A DNA stretch of 64,000 bases from Mesostigma viride (taxonomy: Eukaryota; Streptophyta; Mesostigmatophyceae; Mesostigmatales; Mesostigmataceae): assembly GCA_009746045.1 (NCBI GenBank), contig RPFO01002275.1, forward strand, positions 85,511 to 149,510, read 5' to 3'. The position numbers were made by a program, and so were the translations under genes. Positions 54,901 to 64,000 of this stretch are shown piece after piece (position 1 is the stretch's first letter; every line of letters starts with the position of its first letter). The notes beneath the pieces were generated by a model. That model saw only the letters and a list, made by a program, of their open reading frames with translations, was not told the DNA's origin and searched no databases.

Positions 54901-56022
54901 CAGCTGGCATGCTGGTTAGCTGAAGTAGGTCATCCCTACATGCAGCCTAAAGTGGGCTGGGAAGGACTGGTCAGCAGTCCAGTCATTTGGTATGAAACCA
55001 TTGCTCCTGCCATCCAAGAGAGATGTGCCGATGCAACAATCTCATCTTGCCTATTGTCTTTTGTTAGGGCAATCCAAGGGACAACCCACTCGGGCTACCT
55101 TACATGGGATGACATGCAACGCATTGGTCCCAAGGGATGGTTGAATGAGACCTATAAAAGGCTCAATGACAAGTCCCCTATTGGTACCAGAGCATGGTTT
55201 ACTAAAAACAGCCAGGTACCTTACTGTGGCATTGGCTGTACCCTTTCCAAGATGACAAAGGATGGCACTTATTAGCTGCAATCGGCGAAGGGGTATAAAG
55301 AAAAAGTGATAACTCAGTTGCCCAAGAGAGTAACTGAGGAGAATGCCCCCTACGGTTAAAGGTCAACTAGGTTGGCTGGCTGCCACACTAACCTGACCTG
55401 GCAGTACAGAGTAGGATGCCAGACTCTGTTGTTGTAGGAGAAGGAAGGAGGCGCCTGGAGAGCTGCCTCAATGAATCTCCTGACTTGGTGTTGTCTGGTG
55501 TAGACTGGCATAGGCGATCATTATAGACGCCTACACAGATGCTAGCCAAGAGTTCTAGATCTGCCAAACAAGATTGGTGCCTGAGCCGGATGCCTGATCA
55601 CCATCAAGGAATGAAGGCAAACAGCCTCGTTGGTATACTGGTCCAGTAACCTTCAGAGGAGGCGGTTTGCTGGCATTGACACCGCTGATGGAGTGCAGGC
55701 ATACGCCATGTGCATTCGCGACGCCATATACATAAGAGAGCTACTCTTATTGGTGTCTGAGTCAGATAAGACCTCAAACCTGTGATTGATGTCAGGGTTT
55801 ATTGTTGATAATAAGCCCGTGGTCTCTTTTATCAAGAATGAGAGGGCCACTACTACTGACTTGGACTACCTTGTGGCAAAGGAGTTGTCCAGCCACTGTA
55901 TGACCATACATCTGCCAGGACATTCAAATCCTGCTGATGCTATGACCAAGCTTCCACGACTGGCCCTTAATGGTACCATGCAATTGCTGCGGTCCATGAT
56001 GGCTGGGAAACCCTTGTCATAG
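51986..56022 (+). pseudogene. B2 pol: integrase, protease-like domain, RT, RNase H
   Basis: Collinear with B1 pol but broken at many points. Readable parts: VNNTCG repeats; HHCC site (LHDACGHGNN); integrase (DILYFTNYRQL, MDLQFNC) in a 469-codon frame, 52305-53714; GKRGYWQG; protease-like VDTKAEVSV (DTK at 53964-53972); RT DDFTRAFLHGD; the catalytic box degraded to LTWDD at about 55107-55121; and RNase H remnants up to NPADAMTKLPRL. It keeps the C-terminus that B1 lost. The frame break at about 53706 is an extra ACGT shared with B3. Confidence 0.83.
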
Positions 56023-56293
56023 GGAGTAATCTGGGAGCCTGAGCCTAATGCTCCTCCTGTAGGTTTTTATCCCCCTGGAGGTTTTGTCCTCTCTGCATGG
56101 AGAAGAGGTTTTCCTTCAGATTTAGGTTTTCCCTACATCAGGTTACACCAACCAGCAATGATGAGATGCAAGCTCCATAAGACCCAAGTGAGTCTCCATT
56201 GCCCTCACATGTGAAAGTGAACTGGCCAGGTGCGGCCGAACATCAATGAATACATCTAAGCCTCATCACTTTCACAAAGGAAAGAATGGCTGG
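56023..56293 (+). other. B2 3' untranslated region and polypurine tract
   Basis: Ends aaaggaaagaatggctgg before the LTR. The same segment lies inverted at 38221-38490. Confidence 0.75.
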
Positions 56294-56767
56294 AGTTGGT
56301 TGGAGATCAATCTAGGGTCCTCAGAGATAGAGATCTAGTAGTACAGATATTACACATATATACTTTATTGTAGCATTGGACCAATGGTTTGTACTTCACT
56401 AGTACTCGCCAATGGGATAACGCCACGTAGAATGTGTGGGCGTCTCCCTGGCCTCCACGTCACTGGCTGGTCTTAGGCCGGTGTAATCCTGTCAAGAGGA
56501 CTGAGACTATCGTCCAATCATATGCGCATCCATGCCTTGGAACCTTTTAGAGGATTCTAGAAGTATCTAACACGCGGCATGCACTGAACTACATGGAATG
56601 CATGTCCACGTAGGATTCAGCAAGACTGATGAAGGTGCCAAGCGCAACAGGTTTCTTATGCGCAACGAAGACGAATTATGAACAACGACAACAACGTGAA
56701 GAAATAAAGAAGAGTCTTTCTTTTATGCAATATAAAGCATCAAGCAAGATACCTTTCTTTTGCAACT
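56294..56767 (+). repeat. B2 3' LTR
   Basis: 474 bp, AGTTGGTTGG ... TTGCAACT. Differs from the 5' LTR at numerous positions, so it is older or from another copy. Confidence 0.85.
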
Positions 56768-57108
56768 GTAACCAAACAAAACTCTAAGCAATGTGACCCC
56801 ATTCCTCGGGGGTCACCCGCACGAAGCATAAGATGCTGCATGCAGGTAGGAGAGCTCTGCAGTTAGTTGCATGGCTGGGGTGAGTACCAAGCTGCTGTTA
56901 GTTTTCTTGACTTTAAGCTTGACAAACTTGATTTACTAATCGACTGTGGGTAGTAAGCATTCCATTCCCATTTCATCATACCTCTGAGGATTATGCTGAC
57001 GTGACACAGTACGTATAATAAGAATTAATCAGTTATTTATTATAAGTTGTCTTTGATAACACGGACGCTTACCCATTAATCAATCAATAAATAAACATTG
57101 ACTAATTT
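56768..57108. other. Unassigned AT-rich spacer
   Basis: Nothing recognisable. The last five bases, AATTT, are the left flank of A4. Confidence 0.5.
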
Positions 57109-57744
57109 AGTTAGCATTTTGGGCAACCAATATGCTAAGTGGATGCAGTTTGGAAAGACCTTTCCAACGCCGTGCTGACCGCCTGACAGGGACGAGAAAG
57201 ATATGAGGTCCCGAAGTCCTAGCCGTCCGTGGCCGACTAAGGTCCTCTGGTATAGTGGACAGGACACGTGGCAGGCCGTGCCTGCACAGGCTTAGCCTGA
57301 CTATCACGTGACTGTGGTCCACGTAGACCAGAGGAGCAGCAGCCTGTGACTGGTGGACTACAGGAACTGGCACAGGTCTGCAAGGATACTAGACCTTGCA
57401 GGCTTGTGACAGGTCCTGTACTTCCTAGGTTGCAGAGTCTAGGCAAATCCAGTTCGTCCTGGCACTGCACTGATGCCAGTGGACGTTAAGGATTTGCTTG
57501 CCTGCCTGCACGTGCCTCGTCACGCCGATGGGAACGAGGAACAACGCAAAGGATATAGCTTGGTCATGGGGGATGACCAGCTATCTTGGCAAGCACGAAC
57601 CGAGGCTCCCACATTGGACGTGGAACCGCTCACCGTGGTCGTGGCTTGGTGCACGGGTTAAAAGGTTGCTGCCTTGCAACTTTGGCTCATCCCGTTGTGT
57701 GGCGTGAGAGACCAGGAACTCACAGTTCTGGCTGTTCGCTAACT
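57109..57744 (+). repeat. A4 5' LTR
   Basis: 636 bp, AGTTAGC ... GCTAACT (perfect 7-bp inverted ends). The end was placed by comparison with A1. Confidence 0.83.
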
Positions 57745-57776
57745 CGTACTCTTGCATTTCTGTTTGCAAAGGTTTC

Positions 57777-58925
57777 ATGTCGGCCGAGGCTCGGGTTACT
57801 CTACCTGAGTCATCTCCCAGGCGCGAAGCAGCTCCAGAGTTGCCGGCGCGCGAAGACGCATTCTTCCCCTATAATCACCCGTCCAACGCTTCTACATTCG
57901 TGCAAGCGGCCCACGTTGCAAGGGGCCTTGCGGAAGGAGGTTGGGTCGCTGTGTTCGGTAACGCAGCAGGGCCGTCGGCAAATGACCCTGTGGTGATGAG
58001 GATTAGGGCGACGACGTCGCCAGGGGAAACAGGACGGGTCTGCACGGAGCGCCTCGTCGCCATTCGCGACGAAATTGCTTCGTTGATCTACAGTTTAGAA
58101 GTTGCGTACCAGGGCGGGCACGTAACCATCCAGGCGCTGGACTTAGCGCGTGAAACGCTGGGCCAACTGGTGGCCATCTGTTTAGGTGGAACCAGATTGT
58201 ATAATCACTGGGTGGCGACAAGCTCGCTGGGGGAGGGGACCGACGCGTCACATATCATACGGGACGCGCAGACGCGCGGAGGCGATAGCCCGTGGGATTC
58301 GGCCGAGGTGGTGGCTCAAACGTGTGAGCACCTGGTCAACATTCTGATCCAAGAGGCGCGTGGTCACGCCGATCACTGGGTGATCACTACGCGGCCGCCG
58401 GGGATTTGGTCGACCTTGGACACTCCGAGGTTGCAGAGCAGGCCAGGGGCGACTGGGCCGACGGTGACAGTCATCACCGGTCGAGACGTCTCCGACGAGG
58501 AGTTCCACGATCAGTTCGTGGACCGGCCAACGGGAATCATAGCCCGCTCGTCACAACAGATTGACGAGGGTGACGGCACAAACGAGGGATACTCGGCCAG
58601 GCGCAGAGCAGAGTTAAACATCCCCTTTGAGCCGGAACACGATTTTGGGGAGATTGGTCGGGGCTCGCGGAACGACCGGCGAGGTGGTGGTAGTCGGTGG
58701 GTCAGAAATCTTCAGTGGTATCGCCGAGGCAGTGCGCCTAGACTGCCGGTAGAGCAGACAGCAGCCGGGAGACCGGTGAGCCGTGTGCTCGGTCCTTACA
58801 GCGCGGAGGAGGTCCGCTCAGTTCCACGCGTGGGGACACCGGTGGCACGCACAGCGCAGGAGCGTGAGGAGGAGGCCATAGCTGAAGAGCATCCAGCGGC
58901 TTCTTCCGGCAGCACCAGCGCTTGA
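57777..58925 (+). CDS. A4 ORF1, 382 residues, unknown
   Basis: Intact frame beginning MSAEARVTLPESS, 32 bases after the LTR and about 50 bases before gag. Residues about 40-200 look globular and helical (FVQAAHVARGLAEGGWVAVF, EIASLIYSLEVAYQGGHV, VVAQTCEHLVNILIQEARGH). The C-terminal third is acidic and Arg-rich and looks disordered. No zinc knuckle, catalytic motif, signal peptide or membrane span. I recognise no family. The position matches E ORF1 (43880-45465), although the sequences do not obviously align. It could be a capsid-like or accessory protein. Confidence 0.65.
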   Translation: MSAEARVTLPESSPRREAAPELPAREDAFFPYNHPSNASTFVQAAHVARGLAEGGWVAVFGNAAGPSANDPVVMRIRATTSPGETGRVCTERLVAIRDEIASLIYSLEVAYQGGHVTIQALDLARETLGQLVAICLGGTRLYNHWVATSSLGEGTDASHIIRDAQTRGGDSPWDSAEVVAQTCEHLVNILIQEARGHADHWVITTRPPGIWSTLDTPRLQSRPGATGPTVTVITGRDVSDEEFHDQFVDRPTGIIARSSQQIDEGDGTNEGYSARRRAELNIPFEPEHDFGEIGRGSRNDRRGGGSRWVRNLQWYRRGSAPRLPVEQTAAGRPVSRVLGPYSAEEVRSVPRVGTPVARTAQEREEEAIAEEHPAASSGSTSA

Positions 58926-58977
58926 GCCTGTTTTCCTTGTCTATCGCCTGTTTTGTTTTGCCATCCCACTGTATATA

Positions 58978-60320
58978 ATGCCTCGTGGCAAACCGGGAGA
59001 CGGCGACAAGGGCGAGATGGAGGCACCGGCTGGAGCAAGCCAGGAGCCTCGGCACGACAAGGAGCAGCTGGTGGGGGAGGCGATCCCAGCCAGCGAGGGC
59101 GATGGGGGAAAGAGACCAGGCAGCAAGAGAACGGCACGAAGACTCGGTGAAAGAGCGCGCAAGGCGGGCACTAGGAGCATCCGATGCCATAACGGTGGCG
59201 AATGGGCAACCTGCCGTGGAAAGCGTAAAGAGGGACCCCTCCGCTGACGGCAGTGGTTAAGAGGCCTCACGTGGATGTGCTCTCCCCTGTGCTTGCGCCC
59301 AAGTGGCGTGTTACTGTGACACCCACTGTGGTGGAGCCGGTGAAAGCGCTGCCAGGGTCGAGACCTCACATGAGTGCAGTCACGCTAATGAATGGACAAA
59401 AGCCTCTTAACCCACCACTAGCACAGGAAGCCCTAGACAAGTGGCTAGAGGACATGGAGCTGGTTGTGCTCTCCGTGGACCCCACTGTCAACCTAGTGCA
59501 AGTGTTTCACTCGTCCACATGCAACAGGGACTCGTCAGAGCGTGTCAAGGAAAAGGCTAGGACTGGTGTCAAGGATAAGCTAACCTGGGCACAGTTCCTG
59601 GATGGATTGAGGGAGGAGTTCTCTGACAAGGTTCTCAACCTCACCAACTACTATAAACATCAGTATGACACCTTTGAGATAGTGGGCCCTGTGGCAGAGG
59701 AATGGGCTAGGCTCAACCGTATCAGGGACAAGGGGGCCAAGTATGGCTTCCTGGTCACAGATAGGGCCTTGGCAGACTATTTCCTGGACCGTATGGGTTT
59801 GAGTGTGGATGGGAGGAACAGTGCCCGCATGTTTCTTAACCAGACTGATGGCTCCTTGCGTGCTCTGGAGCTTGTAATCCTCAGCATAAGGAAGCCAGAT
59901 CCTGCCTGCAAAGCTATCCAGTCCCATGGCAGCAATGCCACCTCCGCTGTGCAGGGCCAAGGTGATGTCCCCGGGTACCCAGCCCGGGATGGGGCAAGGC
60001 CCAACAAGCGTAAGCGCTTCAGGCGCCAGAGGCAGGGGGCTCAGGGTGGCCAGCAAGCTGGTGGTCAGCAGGGTAAGGGTGGCCAAGGGCAAAGCAAGGG
60101 CCAAGCTCAAGGCAACCAGGGCAAGCAGGGTGGACAGTCTCAGGGAGGCCAGGGAAAGCCTGGCAAGGGTGGGGCTGGGTCTGGGAAGAAGGGTGGAGCA
60201 TGCTTTGTGTGTGGCAAGGAAGGTCACTGGCGTCGTGAAGTTCCTGAAAGGAAGGCCAAGCCTGCTGGGGCAGGGCCAGTCGGGGCAGCAGTGACTAGCT
60301 ACATCATCCCCTGTAAATAG
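58978..60320 (+). pseudogene. A4 Gag, one early frame break
   Basis: The N-terminus MPRGKPGDGDKGEM aligns with A1 (MLKGKNGVG, EAIP). The frame shifts before 59253; from there 355 codons are open. The core SRPHMSAVTLMNGQKPL, DKWLEDMEL, DPTVNLVQVF, LNLTNYYKHQYDTFEI matches A1. The tail is Gly/Gln/Lys-rich. The zinc knuckle reads CFVCGKEGHWRREV: the last Cys of CX2CX4HX4C is Val, so this knuckle is probably dead. Confidence 0.8.
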
Positions 60321-60654
60321 TCAATCGCCCCTTGGGGAAGGTGTGTTGGATGTACATAAGGATGGGGGTGTGCCCCTTGTGCAGCACCAAGGGTGTAAAG
60401 ATGTTGTTCTTCCACTGGATTGCAATAACAATGCTGCAGCTGAATTCCCTATGCCTCATGCAGGTGGTGGGTCTCCAGCAGGTGCTGGCCTGGAGGGCCA
60501 AAGGACCTTGCTGGAAGGGCCTGGAGCGGTCCAGGGAGCAGGGACCCTGGCTTGGGAGTCAGGATGGCCTGCCAGAAGGCCCTGGAACCTCAGGAGTGGA
60601 TTCATGGTCCCCACACACGGTTCAGACGTCTCGCCAGGTCAGTACTGACAGAGT

Positions 60655-61706
60655 GCTGAGCTATGCTGAGGCTGGCCATAGACTGCCATCATATGTTTGG
60701 GCATTCTGGGCAGGCAGCAATGTTTGCTTGGAAGCTAGGTAGGGAGCCTTTGTGGGAGGCATGCCAGGCTGCTGCTGAGAACTGTAGTTGCCAGGAGAAT
60801 GCTGTTCACCCACCTCAGTCCCATGCTAGGGGCCTGCTAGGGAGCGTGGCGACATCCAGATGGATATCCAGCATATCAGGGGCTTGTATATATTGGTGGC
60901 AGTGGACAGGTTCAGCAGATATAGACTGATAGACGTTCTGCCTGGTATGCAGGAGCACCACTTGTTGTTGGGTATGAAGGCCCTGACCCAGGCTTTGGGG
61001 TGTGCAAGAGTGTGCAGGCAGACTTGCAGTTTGACTGTTTGCTCAAGCATCAGGACCAGCTGCCTTGTAAGCTGGTAGTAGTCCCCAGGGAAAGTCATGG
61101 GCAGCAAGGGGCTGTAGAGAGATCCATACGTGAGGTAAAGACAGTGGTGCTAGCAGCAGAGTCAGTGCCACTTGTGGCATCTGCCTTAGAGAGGGCAGCC
61201 TGGTGTAAGGGGATAGAAGAGCAGCTGAACCACAGGGTTAACTATTACTTTGATGGTGTGGCTGTCTCTCCCCTGGCCCTGCAGTATATAGCTTGTTACC
61301 TGAGAACGTGGTGCAGGCCAGTCTTAGGAAGGCAGATAGGTTATTTGCCCAGCTGAGACGTAAGGACAAGAACTGGAATGTGCGAGGCCTCAGGTGGGCT
61401 GAAGGTCAGGATGTGAAGGAACCCTCTATTCCAGGCAAGCGGGGGAAGTGGCAGGATGGGGTTGTCACTCGTGTGGAAGAAGCTAACAGATCTTGCCTGG
61501 TGGCTTTGGAAAAGGATCCAAGGCACGTGTACAGGTTGTCCTGGGCTCATGTCAAGGAGAGAAGGCCACATGCAATCTGGCCTGCAGACGGGCCAAGCCC
61601 TCCCAGCTGGGTTGAGGAGCCAGGCCAGAGCCAGGCAGCAGCAGCTAACACTCCTCCTGTGGTGGATGATGCTGTCCTACTGGAAGAACGAGCAGGAGGC
61701 TGCTGA
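60655..61706 (+). pseudogene. A4 integrase
   Basis: The HHCC site (CHHMFGHSGQA, CSCQ) is in frame 60663-60929. The core follows in another frame (60860 on): MDIQHIRGLYILVAVDRFSRY with the first Asp, then VQADLQFDC, then AVERSIREVK with the Glu. An extra TA in TATATA near 61290 breaks the frame before LPENVVQASLRKADRLF. The C-terminus has GKRGKWQDGVVT. Integrase joins cDNA to the genome. Confidence 0.8.
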
Positions 61707-62163
61707 AGCAACTGTCACAAGGCCAGAGGGGACGGGGCAGCCACCTAAGGCCCGGGGGCCTCTCATGGCGGACGTCACCGAAGCACTCATGCGCAGCAAA
61801 CATGATCCCAAGGTATCCAAGCTCACGGGGTGGGGGTCGTGCTGGGCGGCTACAATGGAGGTAGATACCAACTCACAGGTGTCTGTCATCAGGGAAGAGG
61901 ATGCTGTAGGCTTACAGATGTCCCATCCCAGTTGCCTTGCTGTGTCTGATTTCTCAGGAAAGGTGTCCATGAAGATCCTTGGGGAAGTGAGTGTGCCTAT
62001 CTTAGGGGTGCCCACCACGTTCTGTGTGGTAGAGGGCTATAAGGGCCTGCCATTCTGGGACAGAACTTCTTGTGCATGCCAGGGGTTACTTTGACCTCTG
62101 ATGAGTTGCACTAGAAGGCAGGGGCAGCCTCCCCCTTGAAAGATATCACTATTCCAGGGTCTT
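61707..62163 (+). pseudogene. A4 protease-like domain
   Basis: MEVDTNSQVSVIREEDA (DTN at 61864-61872), ILGEVSVPILGVPTTFCVVE, then a one-base shift just before the ILGQNFL-like motif. It lies downstream of integrase as in the other families. The Gly of the DTG signature is Asn. Whether it cuts the polyprotein is unknown. Confidence 0.72.
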
Positions 62164-63879
62164 GCAGTGGCGGTGAAGGCTGTTAGGAGTCAGCCAGCTG
62201 AGGGTCCTCAGAGTCAGGAGCCCATAGCTGAGGACTTGTTGATAATCCCAACCACCTTTGATCCAAGGCAGTTAGGGGTAAAAAGGTACCAGATAGCTGC
62301 TCACAGTCCTATTCCCTGGCGCCAGCTAGTCGAGATGATGCAAAGCCCCAAGATGGCTAAGGCATGGACTCTTGGCTTTGTTGCTTCTGGGCATGAGTGG
62401 ATAGTTTCCAACTGTGCAGAACCTGTGGATGAGCTGCCAGAAGTCACCAGCTGCTCAGATTGATGTTTGTCCTCAAGCTCAAGGAGGTTGATGGTGTCCA
62501 GGTGCCACATGTCAGACCAGTTGTAACCGAGTATCAGGCACTGGCCAGTTGTTAGATGAGGAGCTCTATACTCCAGGGATGCTGCATGAACGTGGAGGAT
62601 TCTGCTGTGTATATTTCTGTCTTTTCTGGTTAAGGGTGTGCCCTATAGCTCTGTGCTGATCGATTTCAAGAGGGCTTTTCTCAAGGGTGACCAAGATCAG
62701 GCTAGGCAGACTTGGAGAGATATCCCTCCTCTTTGTGACTGTACCTGCTGTATGGAGAGCAGAGATAAAGGCCAGTACCTGAGAATTCTGAAAGGGTTGG
62801 AAAGGTCTCAGGTCCAGTCCCATTATCTGGAGAAGAGCCTAAGAGAAATTTCTTGAAGAAATACCTGTGGGTTCTCAGTGTCTCCAGTGGATCCCTGTTT
62901 GTTCCAAGGGTCCTACAATGGTCTTCCTGTCTTTTGCCTCACTGCTGGTGATGACCTGCATCTCATAGGTCCGCCAGACTGGGTTGAGGCTGTCTTGGCT
63001 AGATCCAGAAGCGGTTTGAGCTGGGTAAGATACAGCACATGGTGGAGAATGAGCCTATGGTCTTCTGTGGCATGCAGGCTACGTTGTTCCAAGCCAAGGG
63101 CTCGTGGTTCATCAGGATGGAGGGTGTAAGGACTACCACAGCAGATTGTAGCATGCATTGCAGGAGCCCACTCACACAGGCTAGGTGTGCTACCATCAGG
63201 GGCATGCTGGCATGGCTTGCAAGTATATGTGCCCCTGACTTGCTGGTTCTGAGTCGACTTACTATTCCCAGCTGGTGAGGTGGGTGCTGAGAGTGTGGTG
63301 CAGGCTGTCATGATGTCTCCCCCTCTCATACTGGGTCCTGTGGATTTGTACAAGCCCCTTGACATGGTTCTCTATGTGGACAGTTCTATGGACAATAGGA
63401 AGGTCACAGAGGTCAGGGGCCGGGCAGCAGCATTAGTTACCCTGGAGCAAGATCACAACCTCACTTGTTACCTGGTACAGTCTGGTTGCAGAACAGGGTT
63501 ACACCCAGCAGTGATATTGCTGAGTGCAGGGCAATCTGTGAAGGGCTGCATTACTGCTCTTTACTTGAGGGAGCTCTTCTACCAGCTATGTCAAGTGGCT
63601 TCCTGTAGGTTGCAGCTGCACACACTGGTGAGGACTGATAGCATGGGCATGGTGCAATTTGTGCACAGGCAGCTGGCCAGGAGCAGGGACCTTGACTACT
63701 TGTTGCTCAAGGAGATGTCCTACCTAGCTCACATTGAACATGTGCCTGTGTTGGACAACCCTGCAGATGCCCTCACCAAGCTGGCCAGTACCCCCTGCTC
63801 CGTGGGCTCATGGACCCTTACACGGGCGGCCATAGAGACCAGGCCTTGCTTCAGCTTGGGTGCCCAGTGGGCTGCTTGA
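62164..63879 (+). pseudogene. A4 RT and RNase H, many breaks
   Basis: Readable parts: RQLGVKRYQIAAHS, motif A LIDFKRAFLKGDQDQARQTW (about 62655-62715), a box altered by two compensating indels to TAGDD (about 62941-62955) where A2 has LHGDD, VENEPMVFCGMQATLF, LAWLASICAPDLLVLSRL, then RNase H VDSSMDNRK, TDSMGM, LDYLLL and NPADALTK. At least six small indels are present. Confidence 0.82.
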
Positions 63880-64000
63880 CCAAAATACAAGTGTGACTGG
63901 TCTTACTGGTTGACAGCCGGTCCTTCAGGGTTAGGTACACCCTCCTGGACAGGAGTTGGTGTGGAATGTCACTCCTACCAGCTGAGAATCATGCCTGACC
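63880..64000 (+). other. A4 3' region, cut by the window edge
   Basis: Matches the start of the A2 3' untranslated region (about 5690-5810). The 3' LTR lies beyond the window. Confidence 0.75.

Larger units (their letters stand above)
39392..56767 (+). mobile_element. B2, copia-like element interrupted by two LTR elements
   Basis: Outer LTRs 39392-39867 and 56294-56767 bracket gag (39881-43456) and pol (51971-56022), with E and a small LTR element inserted in gag. The outer flanks (TCAAT, GTAAC) do not match, so one LTR may come from another copy. Gag and pol are both broken. Confidence 0.75.
57109..64000 (+). mobile_element. A4, copia-like element, 3' end outside the window
   Basis: 5' LTR, ORF1, gag, integrase, protease-like domain, RT, RNase H and the start of the 3' region. 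It is the most complete view of family A, though frameshifted several times. Confidence 0.88.

Noticed and set aside
56768-56772. GTAAC after the B2 3' LTR, same as GTAAC at 37429 beside the B1 LTR
   Set aside because: The orientation is wrong for a shared target duplication and the LTRs belong to different copies; likely chance.
1-64000. CRISPR arrays, bacterial operons, rRNA
   Set aside because: No spaced repeats of that form, no ribosome-binding-site pattern; all coding is retroelement or hAT.

Overview
This window is eukaryotic repeat DNA with no recognisable host gene, rRNA, CRISPR or bacterial-type operon. It is a stack of LTR retrotransposons nested in one another, plus two short hAT-type DNA transposons. 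An alga or plant-like host is plausible (chromovirus, plant-like hAT fragment, compact intronless elements), but the sequence does not fix the species.

Most of the window belongs to at least five families, called here A, B, D, E and F, of one divergent Ty1/copia-like lineage. Where the relevant part is present, they share four unusual traits: (1) LTRs that begin AGTT and end AACT instead of TG...CA; (2) a reverse transcriptase (RT) whose catalytic box is HGDD instead of YVDD; (3) an aspartic-protease-like (PR) domain lying between integrase (IN) and RT, so the order is GAG-IN-PR-RT-RNase H (RNH); (4) a PR signature DT[N/K/Q][S/A] that lacks the usual glycine. Two recoding devices are visible: an in-frame UGA followed by CUAG between gag and pol (family D), and a -1 slippery site G AAA AAC abutting the gag UAG (family B).

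Layout. 1-2631: D, minus strand, gag and pol running off the left edge. 2632-4494: no gene recognised. 4495-7254: A2, a 5'-truncated RT-RNH with 3' LTR, lying in F. 7256-9782: F RT-RNH and 3' LTR, which breaks B1. 9783-14842: B1 pol and gag, minus strand. 14856-15132 plus 37220-37428: B1 5' LTR, split by A1. 15133-37214: A1, which carries three later insertions, each with exact target duplications: the chromovirus G (18592-30196), hAT1 (32197-33441) and hAT2 (34302-35747). 37742-39391: rearranged B fragments. 39392-56767: B2, with a small non-autonomous LTR element (41036-43378) and full-length E (43462-51965) both inserted in its gag. 57109-64000: A4, 5' LTR to pol, running to the right edge.

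The Ty3/gypsy chromovirus G has cargo not usual for the group: a small ORF before gag encoding an RNase H1-type hybrid-binding domain, and about 2.5 kb of unrecognised coding sequence after the chromodomain. Many coding regions carry frameshifts although the LTR pairs of G and E are nearly identical, so either the copies moved in trans or the assembly contains indel errors. A second set of indels between copies has a distinct palindromic form and is reported separately.
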